In this document: one piece after another, positions 1 through 10,028 of the stretch
Layout: every line of letters begins with the position of its first letter
Position numbering within the stretch: the first letter of the stretch is position 1
Source: Entomomonas asaccharolytica
GTDB taxonomy: Bacteria; Pseudomonadota; Gammaproteobacteria; Pseudomonadales; Pseudomonadaceae
Direction: 5' to 3'
Length of the DNA: 64,000 nt
NCBI RefSeq assembly: GCF_016653615.1
Contig: NZ_CP067393.1
Coordinates: 124,001-188,000 of the forward strand
Position numbers and translations under genes: made by a program
The notes under the pieces: generated by a model
Databases searched by the model: none
Seen by the model: the letters and a program-made list of their open reading frames with translations, nothing else
Told to the model about the DNA's origin: nothing

Positions 1-1
1 A

Positions 2-2404
2 AAGGAAGCCTTTGTTCGTCTCTATAATGATGGCTTGATTTACCGTGGTAAACGTTTAGTTAATTGGGATTGTAAATTTCATACCGCTATTTCTGACCTT
101 GAAGTAGAAAACCATGATGAAAAAGGTCACCTATGGCATTTGCGTTATCCATTAATGAATGGCGAGAAAACTAAACAAGGCATAGAGTATTTAATTGTTG
201 CCACTACTCGTCCTGAAACTATGTTAGGGGATACAGCAGTTGCTGTTCATCCAGAAGATGAGCGTTATCAGCATTTAATTGGCAAAACTATTTTATTGCC
301 GTTGGTCAATCGTGAAATACCTATTATTGCCGATGAATATGTAGATCCTGCATTTGGTACAGGCTGTGTAAAGATTACCCCTGCTCACGATTTTAATGAT
401 TATGAAGTGGGTAAACGCCATAATTTAACATTGATTAATGTATTAGATGCTAATGGGGCTATTTTAAAAGTAGCACAAGCTTTTAATATAGATGGAACGG
501 TTAATACCACAGCAGATACTCGTTTGCCTGCGGTTTATGCTGAAATGGATCGTTTTGATGCTAGAAAGGCAGTAGTTGCCGATTTTGAGAAGTTAGGTTT
601 ACTAGAAAAAATTGAAGACCATGCCCTTAAAGTACCAAGAGGAGATCGTTCAGGTACAGTGATTGAACCATGGCTAACGGATCAATGGTATGTAAAAGCA
701 TCTGTATTAGCTAAACCTGCTATTGAAGCAGTAGAAGACGGACGTATTCAATTTGTACCTAAGCAATATGAAAATATGTATTTTGCTTGGATGCGTAATA
801 TTCAAGATTGGTGTATTAGTCGTCAATTATGGTGGGGACATCAAATTCCTGCTTGGTATGATGAACAGGGTCAAGTATATGTGGGTAGAGATGAACAAGA
901 AGTTCGTCAACAATATAACTTGGCAAATAGTATTCAATTAAAACGTGATCCTGATGTACTGGATACATGGTTTAGTTCTGGGCTGTGGACATTTTCCACC
1001 TTGGGTTGGCCAGAGCAAACCGATGCCTTAAAAACCTTTCATCCAAGCTCAGTATTAGTGAGTGGTTTTGATATTATTTTCTTCTGGGTAGCCAGAATGA
1101 TTATGATGACTATGCATCTAATAAAAAATCCAGATGGCACGCCACAAGTACCTTTTAAAACTGTCTATATGCATGGTTTGGTAAGGGATAGTCAAGGTCA
1201 AAAAATGTCGAAATCTAAAGGCAATGTTTTAGATCCTTTAGATATTATTGATGGCATAGACCTAGAGAGTTTAGTCGCTAAACGTACAAGTGGCTTAATG
1301 CGACCAAAAGATGCTGAAAAGATTGATAAGCAAACCCGTAAGGAGTTTCCAGATGGAATTGCTTCCTATGGTACAGATGCGTTACGTTTTACTTTCTGCT
1401 CATTAGCCTCTACAGGTCGTGATATTAACTTTGATATGAGCCGTGTTGAGGGTTATCGTAATTTCTGTAATAAAATTTGGAATGCTGCTCGTTATGTGCT
1501 TATGCAGTGTGACAATCAAGATTGTGGGCAAAATGATGAGCCTGTCGAGTTAACCTTAGCAGATCGTTGGATTATTTCACAACTACAGCATACGGAAACT
1601 GAAGTAGCTCGTCATCTAGATCAATTCCGTTTTGATTTAGCAACGCAAGTGCTTTATGAATTTATTTGGAACCAATACTGTGATTGGTACTTAGAGCTTT
1701 CTAAACCTGTATTATGGGATGAGTCTGCACCTGTTGAGCGTTTAAGAGGTACGCGTCGTACCTTGGTTAGGGTATTAGAAGCAACTTTGCGTTTAGCGCA
1801 TCCTATTATGCCATTTATTACAGAAGAAATTTGGCAGAGTATTAAAGTATTAGCAGGTAAATCTGGTGATACTATTATGCTACAACCTTATCCTATTGCT
1901 GATGAAAGTAAGCTAGATAAACAAGCAGAAGCAGATATTGAATGGTTAAAAGCCTTTATTAATGGTATCCGTAATATTCGCGCGGAAATGAATATTAATC
2001 CCGGTAAGCTATTAGAAGTAATGCTGAACCATTGCAATAGTGAAGATCAACGTCGTTTACAAGAAAATGAAGCATTCTTAAAGAAACTAGCTAAGCTAGA
2101 AAATATTACTGCACTAACAGCAGGCCAAGAAGCTCCACCCGCGGCTACTGCCTTAGTGGGTGATATGGAAGTATTAGTGCCTATGGCAGGGCTTATTGAT
2201 AAAGAGGCAGAACTAGCACGTTTGGATAAAGAAATTCAAAAACTAACAGCAGAAGTACAACGTACTAATGGTAAGTTAGGCAATGCTAGCTTTGTGGAAA
2301 AAGCACCTGCTGAGGTGATTGAAAAAGAACGCAGCAAATTGGCAGAAGCGGAACAAGCGATTGCACGTTTAACTGAACAACGTAAAAAAATTGTAGAGTT
2401 GTAA
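2..2404 (+). CDS. valS: Valine--tRNA ligase, 5'-truncated by the window edge
   Basis: Class I aminoacyl-tRNA synthetase that charges tRNA-Val in the cytoplasm. The reading frame is open from base 2, so about 800 residues are visible, against roughly 950 for a complete ValRS; the N-terminal part with the HIGH motif lies outside the window. The CP1 editing domain is recognisable by [17 protein letters not shown] near visible residue 70. The KMSKSKGN catalytic loop is near residue 400. An anticodon-binding domain follows, and the C-terminal 65 residues (about 735-800) are a charged heptad-like stretch, the coiled-coil arm typical of ValRS. No frameshift is seen. A hairpin terminator follows at 2441-2479, so valS ends its transcription unit here. 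Confidence 0.97.
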   Translation, partial: KEAFVRLYNDGLIYRGKRLVNWDCKFHTAISDLEVENHDEKGHLWHLRYPLMNGEKTKQGIEYLIVATTRPETMLGDTAVAVHPEDERYQHLIGKTILLPLVNREIPIIADEYVDPAFGTGCVKITPAHDFNDYEVGKRHNLTLINVLDANGAILKVAQAFNIDGTVNTTADTRLPAVYAEMDRFDARKAVVADFEKLGLLEKIEDHALKVPRGDRSGTVIEPWLTDQWYVKASVLAKPAIEAVEDGRIQFVPKQYENMYFAWMRNIQDWCISRQLWWGHQIPAWYDEQGQVYVGRDEQEVRQQYNLANSIQLKRDPDVLDTWFSSGLWTFSTLGWPEQTDALKTFHPSSVLVSGFDIIFFWVARMIMMTMHLIKNPDGTPQVPFKTVYMHGLVRDSQGQKMSKSKGNVLDPLDIIDGIDLESLVAKRTSGLMRPKDAEKIDKQTRKEFPDGIASYGTDALRFTFCSLASTGRDINFDMSRVEGYRNFCNKIWNAARYVLMQCDNQDCGQNDEPVELTLADRWIISQLQHTETEVARHLDQFRFDLATQVLYEFIWNQYCDWYLELSKPVLWDESAPVERLRGTRRTLVRVLEATLRLAHPIMPFITEEIWQSIKVLAGKSGDTIMLQPYPIADESKLDKQAEADIEWLKAFINGIRNIRAEMNINPGKLLEVMLNHCNSEDQRRLQENEAFLKKLAKLENITALTAGQEAPPAATALVGDMEVLVPMAGLIDKEAELARLDKEIQKLTAEVQRTNGKLGNASFVEKAPAEVIEKERSKLAEAEQAIARLTEQRKKIVEL

Positions 2405-2440
2405 AAATGTTGTAAAAGTTAAGCTAGATTCATAGCGAAT

Positions 2441-2479
2441 AAAAAAAGATCCTGTATAGTTTATATAGGATCTTTTTTT
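2441..2479 (+). terminator. Rho-independent terminator after valS
   Basis: The arms AGATCCT (2447-2453) and AGGATCT (2467-2473) are exact inverse complements, preceded by an A run and followed by seven T residues. It lies 37 bases past the valS stop and upstream of the next gene's ribosome-binding site, so it separates valS from the DUF4139 pair. Confidence 0.85.
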
Positions 2480-2506
2480 ATGGGTTAAATTAAAAAGGAC
2501 AAAGCT

Positions 2507-4135
2507 ATGACTAAGTGGCTAATTATTATCTGTTTAGGAACTCTAACTTTTTACTGTCAGGCAGAAACACAAAAGCTAAGTTCAGCAATTAAAGAAGTAA
2601 CTGTATACAATGATCGTGCAGCAATTACTCGTTATGCTGAAGTACAGTTAGTTGCAGGTGAGCATGAGTTAATTTTTGAAAATTTGCCAGTGCGTTTGGA
2701 TGATGCTTCACTACAAGTAGATGCAAAAGCAACCAGTGCTACTACTATTTTGGATGTGGTTACTAAGCAGCAACTTCTAATTAGTAATGCTAATGAACGC
2801 TTACAACAAATCGAAAAGCAAATAGAAACATTACAAGAGCAGTTGGCTAAGCTAGATGACAGAGAGAATATTATAAAAAGTCAGTATGATTTTATTAAGC
2901 AAATGCAAAATAGTGCAGTAGGTGCTACTGATAAAGCCAATAGACCATCAATGCAACAAATCCAACAGATAATGGAGCTTGCTAATAATAACTTAACCCA
3001 GTTAACAGCAGAGCAACGGCAGCTAACAACAGATAAAGAGCAATTACAAAAGCAACTACAAGTACTGCAAAATGATCGTTATCCTTTACAAAGAGAAGTT
3101 AATACACAGGTTAAAAATGTAGCTGTTAGGGTAAGCTTGGCTCAATCAGCAACCGTAAAAATAGCTTTAACTTATGTTACCTTGGGTGCTAGTTGGTATC
3201 CTATTTATGATGCACGTTTTAATAGTAAACAACAAAATTTATCTTTAAATTATTCTGCTAATGTTGCTCAACAAACAGGCGAAGATTGGCGAAATGTTAA
3301 GCTTACTTTATCAACAGCTCGTCCAGCTTTAGGAGGTAATGCGCCTTTATTAATGGAATGGAAGCTGGAAGAATATTCTGCGAAGTTTGATAGCGATGCC
3401 CGAGCGCGTGCAAAGGGCAGAATACAGATGGTACTTGAACCAGAACAGTCGGTATCTGCAAAAATGGATAAAGTGGTAAGTTATAAACCAGCATTAGTGC
3501 CTGTGGCAAATGTAGAAATGAGTGCGACCAGTACAGCCTTTACCATTACTGAACCTACCTCATTGATAACAGGGGGAGATCAGCAAAAAGTAACTATCAA
3601 TAGTATTCCTGAGTTATCAACCAATTTAGTTTATCAAATAGTACCACGTTTACAGCAAGTAGCTTATTTACAAGCAGATACTAAAAATAGTTCAACCTAC
3701 CCACTATTAGCAGGACAATTAAATATCTTTATGGATGGTCGTTTTATTGCAACAGGACAGCTAAAAACAGCCATGCCTAATGAACAATTTAAAATTGATT
3801 TAGGTGCAGATGAAGCGATTAAAGTAACCTATAAACAATTAAAACGTTTTACGGAGAAAACAGGCTTTACTAATAGTGGCGAGCGTATTACTTATAATTA
3901 TTTAATTACTGTACAAAATAATAAAAATAAAGAGGTTAAGTTAGATATTAAAGACCATATTCCCATTTCACAAAATGAAAAAATAAAGGTAAAACTACTA
4001 TCGCCAAAAAATATTAGTCCAGATAAGGAAGGAAAGCTTAATTGGCAAATTACCCTTAAGCCTATGGAGAAGCAAGAAATCCCCGTTAATTTTACCATTG
4101 ATTATCCAGTAGATACTAAAGTGATAGGTTTATAA
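2507..4135 (+). CDS. Exported DUF4140/DUF4139 protein (mucoidy-inhibitor MuiA-like), first of a tandem pair
   Basis: A 542-residue protein of the DUF4139 family (MuiA-like); no biochemical function is established for bacterial members. A Sec signal peptide (MTKWLIIICLGTLTFYCQAE, cleavage about residue 19-20) predicts export. The N-terminal DUF4140 region (about 25-110) has AIKEVTVYNDRAAITR. A long Gln/Glu-rich coiled coil spans about 85-200. The DUF4139 beta-rich domain (about 205-542) has LTYVTLGASWYPIYDARF and TGEDWRNVKLTLSTARP. The start is supported by an AAGGA element about eight bases upstream. It sits 11 bases before a paralogue of the same length and domain order, so the two are almost certainly co-transcribed and arose by tandem duplication. 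Confidence 0.85.
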   Translation: MTKWLIIICLGTLTFYCQAETQKLSSAIKEVTVYNDRAAITRYAEVQLVAGEHELIFENLPVRLDDASLQVDAKATSATTILDVVTKQQLLISNANERLQQIEKQIETLQEQLAKLDDRENIIKSQYDFIKQMQNSAVGATDKANRPSMQQIQQIMELANNNLTQLTAEQRQLTTDKEQLQKQLQVLQNDRYPLQREVNTQVKNVAVRVSLAQSATVKIALTYVTLGASWYPIYDARFNSKQQNLSLNYSANVAQQTGEDWRNVKLTLSTARPALGGNAPLLMEWKLEEYSAKFDSDARARAKGRIQMVLEPEQSVSAKMDKVVSYKPALVPVANVEMSATSTAFTITEPTSLITGGDQQKVTINSIPELSTNLVYQIVPRLQQVAYLQADTKNSSTYPLLAGQLNIFMDGRFIATGQLKTAMPNEQFKIDLGADEAIKVTYKQLKRFTEKTGFTNSGERITYNYLITVQNNKNKEVKLDIKDHIPISQNEKIKVKLLSPKNISPDKEGKLNWQITLKPMEKQEIPVNFTIDYPVDTKVIGL

Positions 4136-4146
4136 GGAGCATGATA

Positions 4147-5757
4147 ATGAAACAATGGCTATCGGTTATTTGTTTAGGCACATTAAGTATTTATTGTTAT
4201 GCTGAACAAAAGACATTAACTTCTGCAATTAAAGAGGTAACCGTTTACACAGATAGAGCAGCGATTACTCGTAAAGCAGAGATATTATTACCTGCGGGTG
4301 AGCATGAGTTATCTTTTAATAATCTACCTGTGCAGTTAGATAATAATTCAGTGCAACTAAATGCATTAAGTACTGTTCCCACCACTATTTTAGATGTGAC
4401 AACTAAGCAACAGGCTCGCCTAGAAGAAGCGAATATACGTTTACAAAAAATAGATCAAGAAATTAAGCAATTAAATGCCCAGTTAAACGCCTTAGCAGAT
4501 CAAGAAAAATTATTAATAAATCAGCAAGAGTTTGTTAAAAAAATGCAAGAGGGTGTATTAGCACCAAGCAAAGATGCCACGCGTCCATCAGCACAAGAAC
4601 TACAAAATATTATGCAGTTTGCTAAAGATAATTTAGCTACTATTCTAGAAAAACAACGAACCATTGTTAAGCAAACAACAGCCTTGAAAAAACAACTGAG
4701 CGTACTACAGAATGAACGTTATCCCATTCAGCAAAAAACGGGCTATCAAGTAAAGAATGTGGTGGTTCGTGTTAATTTACAGCAAGCAGGTAAGGTTAAT
4801 TTGGATTTAACCTATATGATTTATGGCGCTAATTGGTATCCTAGTTATGATGCTCGTTTTGATAGTCGTAATAATAAGTTATCAGTGACTTATTTAGGTG
4901 TGATTAGTCAAAGGACAGGTGAGGACTGGCAAAATGTTAAATTAACACTTTCCACCGCAAAGCCTAATTTAGGAGGTAATGCTCCAGAATTAACTGCTTG
5001 GTTAATCAATGAGGCTACAAAAGTAAAGCCAATAACACCTAAACTGGCTGGTGCGAGTGGTTATGCTTCAATGGCTCCTGCTCCTATGGCAGCAATGCAA
5101 GAAGAAGTAGCTGTGAGACAGATCGCTAGCGTAGATACTGGAATGACAAGCGCTTCATTTAATATTGCTAAACCTACCTCTTTAGCCAGTGATGGTAGTC
5201 AGCAGAAAGTAACTATTACTGATATTGATTTAGCGAGCAAGCTGCAATATATAACAGTACCTAAGTTAGCTCAGGCTGCTTATTTGCAAGCAGCAAGTAT
5301 TAATAATACTGATTTCCCCTTATTGGCAGGTAAATTAAATATTTTTATGGATAATCGTTTTATCACGACAGGTAGTTTAAAAACCATTATGCCTAAACAG
5401 GAATTAAAGTTAGATTTAGGTGTGGATGAAGGTATAGCCATTACTTATAAACAGCTTAATCGTTTTACAGAAAAAACAGGTTTAACCAGTTGTTATAATA
5501 AAGTAACGTATGAGTATTTGCTTACTGTACAGAACAATAAGCAAACACCAGAAACTATCAAGATAATGGATCATATTCCAGTATCTCAAGATGAGAAAAT
5601 TACCGTTAAATTATTATCACCCAATCCTAAAACTATTGAGCAAGATAAACAGGGTAAAATAACTTGGCAGCAGACACTAAGTGCAGGTGAAAAGAAAGAA
5701 ACAATGATTAAATTCTCTGTAGAATATCCAGTGGATATGAATATTAGAGGATTGTAA
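4147..5757 (+). CDS. Exported DUF4140/DUF4139 protein (MuiA-like), second of a tandem pair
   Basis: A 536-residue paralogue of the preceding gene with the same plan: signal peptide MKQWLSVICLGTLSIYCYAE, DUF4140 region with SAIKEVTVYTDRAAITR, coiled coil about 85-195, and DUF4139 domain with YGANWYPSYDARF and TGEDWQNVKLTLSTAKP. The ATG at 4147 is preferred over the ATG at 4141, because AAGGAG at 4134-4139 is seven bases from the former and only one from the latter. The copies differ most around residues 285-340, where this one carries an Ala/Met-rich insert (SMAPAPMAAMQEE). Similar length and fold with scattered substitutions suggest an old duplication. They may act together, but that is inference. 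Confidence 0.85.
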   Translation: MKQWLSVICLGTLSIYCYAEQKTLTSAIKEVTVYTDRAAITRKAEILLPAGEHELSFNNLPVQLDNNSVQLNALSTVPTTILDVTTKQQARLEEANIRLQKIDQEIKQLNAQLNALADQEKLLINQQEFVKKMQEGVLAPSKDATRPSAQELQNIMQFAKDNLATILEKQRTIVKQTTALKKQLSVLQNERYPIQQKTGYQVKNVVVRVNLQQAGKVNLDLTYMIYGANWYPSYDARFDSRNNKLSVTYLGVISQRTGEDWQNVKLTLSTAKPNLGGNAPELTAWLINEATKVKPITPKLAGASGYASMAPAPMAAMQEEVAVRQIASVDTGMTSASFNIAKPTSLASDGSQQKVTITDIDLASKLQYITVPKLAQAAYLQAASINNTDFPLLAGKLNIFMDNRFITTGSLKTIMPKQELKLDLGVDEGIAITYKQLNRFTEKTGLTSCYNKVTYEYLLTVQNNKQTPETIKIMDHIPVSQDEKITVKLLSPNPKTIEQDKQGKITWQQTLSAGEKKETMIKFSVEYPVDMNIRGL

Positions 5758-5776
5758 TAATCATAGTGTACAAAGT

Positions 5777-5806
5777 AAAAAGCCAGCAATAAAGCTGGCT
5801 TTTTTT
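5777..5806. terminator. Bidirectional terminator between the DUF4139 pair and aspA
   Basis: Perfect arms AGCCAGC (5781-5787) and GCTGGCT (5794-5800) with loop AATAAA, an A run before and a T run after. It lies between two convergent transcription units and can end both. Confidence 0.85.
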
Positions 5807-5854
5807 ATATCTATTGCACTACCTTTTTATACAAATAGCGATATAAGACAAGAT

Positions 5855-7288
5855 TTAGTGTTTAGTTAAATCTGTTAATGCTAAATGCGGTGCAATCATA
5901 TTTTCAGGCTTAAGAATTTCTTCAAGTGTTTCTTCACTGAGTAATTTCTCTTCTCGTACTAACTCTAATACACCTTTGCCAGTTTCTAAAGCGATACGAG
6001 CAATACGCGTTGAGTTTTCATAACCAATATAAGGGTTAAGTGCAGTTACTAAACCAATTGAGTGTTCAACAAGATTTTTACAATGTTCAACGTTGGCTGT
6101 AATGCCTTCAATACAAAGGGTGCGCAACATTTCCATAGCACGACTTAACAGTCTTATAGAGTCAAATGTTTTATAGGCAATCAGTGGTTCCATAACATTT
6201 AATTGTAACTGGCCACCTTCCGCTGCAATTGTTAGTGCTAAATCATTACCAATCACTTCAAATACTACTTGGTTAACTGCTTCAGGAATAACAGGGTTAA
6301 CTTTACCAGGCATAATAGAACTACCAGGTTGTCTTGGTGGTAAGTTAATTTCATTAATACCTGTTCTTGGACCACTTGATAATAATCTTAAGTCATTACA
6401 GATTTTTGATAGCTTGACACCTGTACGTTTTAGCATACCAGACAGTAATACGAAAGCACCCATATCTGAGGTGGCTTCAATTAAGTCAGTAGCAGGTAAT
6501 AAAGGGTGTCCTGTAATACGTGCTAGATGTTGTACCGCTAAGAATTGATAACGAGGGTCGGCATTAATACCTGTACCAATCGCTGTACCGCCAAGATTTA
6601 CTTCACGTAGTAAATCAGGGATTAATAGACGAATGCGGTCGACATCTTCAGTTAGTGTAGTGGCAAAAGCTTTAAACTCTTGGCCAAGTGTCATAGGTAC
6701 AGCATCTTGTAATTGAGTGCGACCCATTTTAATCACATGGGCAAACTCTTCGCCTTTTTGTGCAAAAGAGTCACGTAGTTTACCTAATGCATCTAATAAT
6801 GAATCATAGCCTAATAATAAACCAACACGAATGGCGGTTGGATAGGCATCGTTAGTAGATTGAGCCATATTGACATCATTATTAGGGTGCAAATATTTAT
6901 ATTCACCTTTTTGATGTCCCATTTCTTCTAAGGCAATATTAGCAATGACTTCATTAGCATTCATATTGGTAGAAGTACCTGCACCGCCTTGAATCATATC
7001 TACTAAAAATTGATCATGAAACTCGCCATTGGTGATACGTTCACAGGCTTTAACAATAGCCGCATGTTTTTCATCAGATAAATAACCTAATTCATGATTG
7101 GCTTCTGCAGCAGCCCATTTGACCATGGCTAACGCATTCACTAATTTAGGGAAGTGAGATAAGGTAATGCCTGTGAGTTTAAAGTTGTTAATTGCTCTTA
7201 ATGTTTGAATACCATAATAGGCATCATTAGGTACTTCTAGAGTACCAAGTAAATCTTTTTCAATGCGGACTGATGCAGAATTGGACAT
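5855..7288 (-). CDS. aspA: Aspartate ammonia-lyase (aspartase)
   Basis: Converts L-aspartate to fumarate and ammonia in the cytoplasm, feeding amino-acid carbon into the TCA cycle. At 477 residues it has the family's usual length. The fumarase/aspartase signature [15 protein letters not shown] is present near residue 320, with the conserved GGAGTSTNMNANEV and TNDAYPTAIRVG blocks. Substrate-type features match aspartase rather than FumC; a true fumC is found separately at 33.4-34.8 kb. The gene is divergent from a LysR-type regulator across 143 bases that carry a palindrome, so regulation by that protein is plausible. Confidence 0.96.
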   Translation of the reverse strand: MSNSASVRIEKDLLGTLEVPNDAYYGIQTLRAINNFKLTGITLSHFPKLVNALAMVKWAAAEANHELGYLSDEKHAAIVKACERITNGEFHDQFLVDMIQGGAGTSTNMNANEVIANIALEEMGHQKGEYKYLHPNNDVNMAQSTNDAYPTAIRVGLLLGYDSLLDALGKLRDSFAQKGEEFAHVIKMGRTQLQDAVPMTLGQEFKAFATTLTEDVDRIRLLIPDLLREVNLGGTAIGTGINADPRYQFLAVQHLARITGHPLLPATDLIEATSDMGAFVLLSGMLKRTGVKLSKICNDLRLLSSGPRTGINEINLPPRQPGSSIMPGKVNPVIPEAVNQVVFEVIGNDLALTIAAEGGQLQLNVMEPLIAYKTFDSIRLLSRAMEMLRTLCIEGITANVEHCKNLVEHSIGLVTALNPYIGYENSTRIARIALETGKGVLELVREEKLLSEETLEEILKPENMIAPHLALTDLTKH

Positions 7289-7382
7289 AATAAAAACCTG
7301 TTTTTGAAATACGGTTACTACAAAATTTGCGAAATAATAGGATTTAAAAGGGTTTCTTACAAATGCCTTTATTTGCTATGCT

Positions 7383-7397
7383 ATGCAAAATTTGCAT
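7383..7397. promoter_or_regulatory. Candidate LysR operator in the aspA/LysR divergent promoter
   Basis: ATGCAAAATTTGCAT is a perfect inverted repeat (two 7-base arms around one A), lying 35 bases before the LysR-type gene. Its inner ten bases CAAAATTTGC recur exactly at 7321-7330, nearer aspA. A palindromic site plus a second half-similar copy in a divergent promoter is the usual arrangement for LysR-type autoregulators. Binding is inferred. Confidence 0.45.
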
Positions 7398-7431
7398 AAT
7401 ATGGTTTTTTTATTTTTGAGAGAAAATGGAC

Positions 7432-8343
7432 ATGAACCTTGAATTACGATGGTTAGAAGACTTTAGCGCCCTTGCTACAACCTGTAGTTTTTCTAAGGCT
7501 GCGGAGCAACGTTTTGTAACACAACCTGCCTTTAGTCGTCGTATTAAAAATTTGGAAGAGGCGCTAGGTTTTAGTTTAATTAATCGTTCTAAAACACCCA
7601 TTGAATTAACCGAGTCAGGTCAAGTTTTCTTGATTACTGCAAGGAATGTAATAGAGCAATTACATGAGGTGGTTAGGCATATTCATCATACCGATACTAC
7701 ACAGGGTGAAGTATTGCAATTTGCAGTAGCACACTCGTTAGCACAAGGTTTTTTCCCGCAATGGATGGCGAAGCTTCGCAGAGATGGCTTATCAGTTACT
7801 TGTCGCTTAGTGGCAGCAAATGTGGGTGATGCAACCCGTGCTTTACGTGAAGGTGCTTGCGACTTAATGCTCGCTTACCACGATCCTGAATCTGCTTTAC
7901 AACTGCCACCAGAGTTGTTTCCTTGGTTGGTTTTAGGGCATACAGAGATGGTTCCTGTGTGTGGTTTTGATGAGTATAAACAACCCTTATTTGAAATAAA
8001 CAATCAACAACAATTCCCTTTATTGGCCTATGGACAAGGTGCTTTTCTAGGACATTCGGTTAATTTACTATTAAGGCAATCTAAACTACGCTATGTCAAA
8101 CTCTTTGAAACAGCTATGGCGGACAGTTTAAAAGCGATGGCTATGGAAGGTTTAGGTGTGGCGTGGTTACCTAAATTGAGTGTGGAAAATGAGTTGGCTC
8201 GTAAAGAGTTAGTAATATGTGGGGATAGCCAGTGGTTTATTCCATTGGAAATACGGCTTTATCGTTGTTCATTGATTAAGAAAAATGCTATTAAATCATT
8301 TTGGGAGAAGTTAGAAGACCCTGCTAGCTTAACCAATGAATAA
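7432..8343 (+). CDS. LysR-family transcriptional regulator
   Basis: A 303-residue LysR-type regulator. The N-terminal winged helix-turn-helix (about 1-62) has CSFSKAAEQRFVTQPAFSRR. A linker helix leads to the effector-binding domain (about 90-300). The second in-frame ATG at 7432 (MNLELRWLEDF) is used because GAGAGA at 7418-7423 is well spaced for it; the ATG at 7426 is too close. Divergent orientation from aspA and the shared palindrome suggest control of aspA and of itself. The inducer cannot be read from the sequence. Confidence 0.9.
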   Translation: MNLELRWLEDFSALATTCSFSKAAEQRFVTQPAFSRRIKNLEEALGFSLINRSKTPIELTESGQVFLITARNVIEQLHEVVRHIHHTDTTQGEVLQFAVAHSLAQGFFPQWMAKLRRDGLSVTCRLVAANVGDATRALREGACDLMLAYHDPESALQLPPELFPWLVLGHTEMVPVCGFDEYKQPLFEINNQQQFPLLAYGQGAFLGHSVNLLLRQSKLRYVKLFETAMADSLKAMAMEGLGVAWLPKLSVENELARKELVICGDSQWFIPLEIRLYRCSLIKKNAIKSFWEKLEDPASLTNE

Positions 8344-8456
8344 CAAGCATAAAATTATTTTTTGCTGGCTATTACTGTTTTATATAAAAGGGCGTACACT
8401 TTAGATAATGTTTCTTATAAGGCCACCGTTGTTGCTAGGAGTACTTAAATAGGGCT

Positions 8457-8969
8457 ATGAACAGTTCTTATTGCAAATTCTATTCAATTAGTTGTTTGCT
8501 ATTATTATTTATTAATCAATTATCAGCAGAGGGATTAAATTTACCAACTATAACAAGTTGTACATTTAATGTGCCTCAAGAGCAACAAGCCTTTATGCTA
8601 GATCGTTGTTTGGTGGCTGCAAAAGCGGGTGATAAAGAGGCTCAATACCAATTGGGGCTTTATTATAGTGATGGAAAATTAGTTACTGCTAACTATCCAG
8701 AGGCACTTTATTGGTTTAAACAAGCTTCTGCTCAAGCGCAGGTTGATGCTCAAGTTCGATTAGGTTATATGTATTTACAAGGGCAAGGCGTGCCTGTTAA
8801 TAATTTACAAGCCTATATTATTTTTAAAATAGCGGGTATTAATGGTTCTGATGAAGCAATGGATGAAGCCGATGTAGCAGCAGACCTGATGAGCCCACAA
8901 GAATTACAACAAGCGAATTATATTTTAGGTAAAACATTCCGACGCTATCTAAAAAATATTAAAGAGTAA
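8457..8969 (+). CDS. Exported Sel1-repeat protein
   Basis: A 170-residue protein with a signal peptide (about residues 1-25, hydrophobic CLLLLFINQLSA) and two Sel1-like TPR-type repeats. The repeats are EAQYQLGLYYSDGKLV with YPEALYWFKQAS, and DAQVRLGYMYLQGQGV with LQAYIIFKIA. Such repeats bind protein partners, usually in the periplasm. The specific role is unknown. The gene stands alone after the LysR gene and converges on the DUF1820 gene, with only 20 bases between the stops. Confidence 0.8.
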   Translation: MNSSYCKFYSISCLLLLFINQLSAEGLNLPTITSCTFNVPQEQQAFMLDRCLVAAKAGDKEAQYQLGLYYSDGKLVTANYPEALYWFKQASAQAQVDAQVRLGYMYLQGQGVPVNNLQAYIIFKIAGINGSDEAMDEADVAADLMSPQELQQANYILGKTFRRYLKNIKE

Positions 8970-8989
8970 CGCTAACCTCGCTTATTATA

Positions 8990-9319
8990 TTATTTGGTAG
9001 GCAGAGGGGGCATAGGAAATGGCATAATATTGCCAGTACCTTTTGCTTCAGTGATTTTAGCAATTCCTAAACGTTCAACTTCATCAATACGGATGACACT
9101 GTGCATTGGTATAAAGCTTCGATTAACACCCTCAAATTGGGATTTTAGTCTTTCCTCACTAGGATCAACTACCATTTGGGTGCGTTCACCAAAAATAAAT
9201 TCTTCTATCTCAAGAAAACCCCACAAATCACTTTGATAAATTTGTTTGGCATACATTTCGTAAACCTGACCTTGGTTTAAGAAAATCACTCGATAAATAG
9301 GCTCTTCATTTTTGCTCAT
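8990..9319 (-). CDS. DUF1820 family protein
   Basis: A 109-residue protein of the DUF1820 family, a small conserved cytoplasmic protein of Pseudomonas-like bacteria with no assigned function. The family pattern is visible in YRVIFLNQGQVYEMYAKQIY near the N terminus and a conserved IPMHSVIRIDEVERLG segment near residue 70-88, which ends in a Pro-rich tail (MPFPMPPLPTK). No signal peptide or membrane segment is present. It is transcribed alone, divergent from thioredoxin. Confidence 0.8.
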   Translation of the reverse strand: MSKNEEPIYRVIFLNQGQVYEMYAKQIYQSDLWGFLEIEEFIFGERTQMVVDPSEERLKSQFEGVNRSFIPMHSVIRIDEVERLGIAKITEAKGTGNIMPFPMPPLPTK

Positions 9320-9524
9320 AAGTTAAGGTAACCAAAATTCTACAAGTTAGGTTAATGAAAACCATTTATTTTACTCTAGATTTAGTTAATTTACAGCAGG
9401 ATTAGTTAAATTCTATCAAGCTAGTTAGAAAATTTCATCAGCCATTAGTAGGTTATAACTTTTTTTAAAATGAATATAGCAGTATCATAGTAACAGAGTA
9501 AATGTTTACACAGAGGGTTTTAAA

Positions 9525-9851
9525 ATGACTGACATTATTCATGTCACTGATAATGATTTTGCAGAAAATGTATTAAAGTCTGATCTACCAGTGTTGGTTG
9601 ACTATTGGGCTGAATGGTGTGGCCCATGTAAAATGATAGCACCTGTTTTAGATGTGTTAGCGGATGAATACGATGGCAAGTTACAAATCTGCAAATTGGA
9701 TATTAGCAACAACCCAGAAACTCCACAAACCTATGGTGTACGTAATATTCCTACGTTAATGATTTTTAAAAATGGTGAAGCTATTGCAACCAAAGTGGGT
9801 GCAGTAAGTAAATCGCAATTAGCTGCATTTATCGATGCAACCCTTTCTTAA
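9525..9851 (+). CDS. trxA: Thioredoxin
   Basis: General cytoplasmic disulfide reductase. The 108 residues match TrxA length. The active site WCGPC lies at about residues 32-36 in [15 protein letters not shown], and the cis-Pro loop is [10 protein letters not shown] near residue 76. There is no signal peptide, so this is the cytoplasmic form. The gene is monocistronic, with a hairpin after it. Confidence 0.95.
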   Translation: MTDIIHVTDNDFAENVLKSDLPVLVDYWAEWCGPCKMIAPVLDVLADEYDGKLQICKLDISNNPETPQTYGVRNIPTLMIFKNGEAIATKVGAVSKSQLAAFIDATLS

Positions 9852-9860
9852 TAAGTAATA

Positions 9861-9889
9861 ATACAGCTATTTTTATTAAGTAGCTGTAT
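9861..9889 (+). terminator. Possible terminator hairpin after trxA
   Basis: Perfect 9-base arms ATACAGCTA (9861-9869) and TAGCTGTAT (9881-9889) begin 10 bases after the trxA stop. The following tract is only TCTCT-like, so termination is likely but not assured. Confidence 0.5.
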
Positions 9890-10028
9890 CTCTCCTCAAG
9901 CAAGCCTTTATTGTATTCAATCGAATATGCATCTATTTAAAATGAAATGTTTTTAATAGTAGGATAAAGGCTGTTATCTATCTTATAATAATCCTTTTCA
10001 TTAATTGATTAGGTTGTTTGCTATTATT

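Noticed and set aside
753-941. Short open frames overlapping valS and many other genes in other frames, such as 753-941, 7410-7601, 30258-30494 and 41329-41559
   Set aside because: Each lies wholly inside a well-supported gene, has no ribosome-binding site or family features, and reads as a shadow of the real frame.
5855-7288. aspA as a second fumarase
   Set aside because: The N terminus and VNPVIPE version of the signature are aspartase-like, and a separate clear fumC is present at 33.4-34.8 kb.
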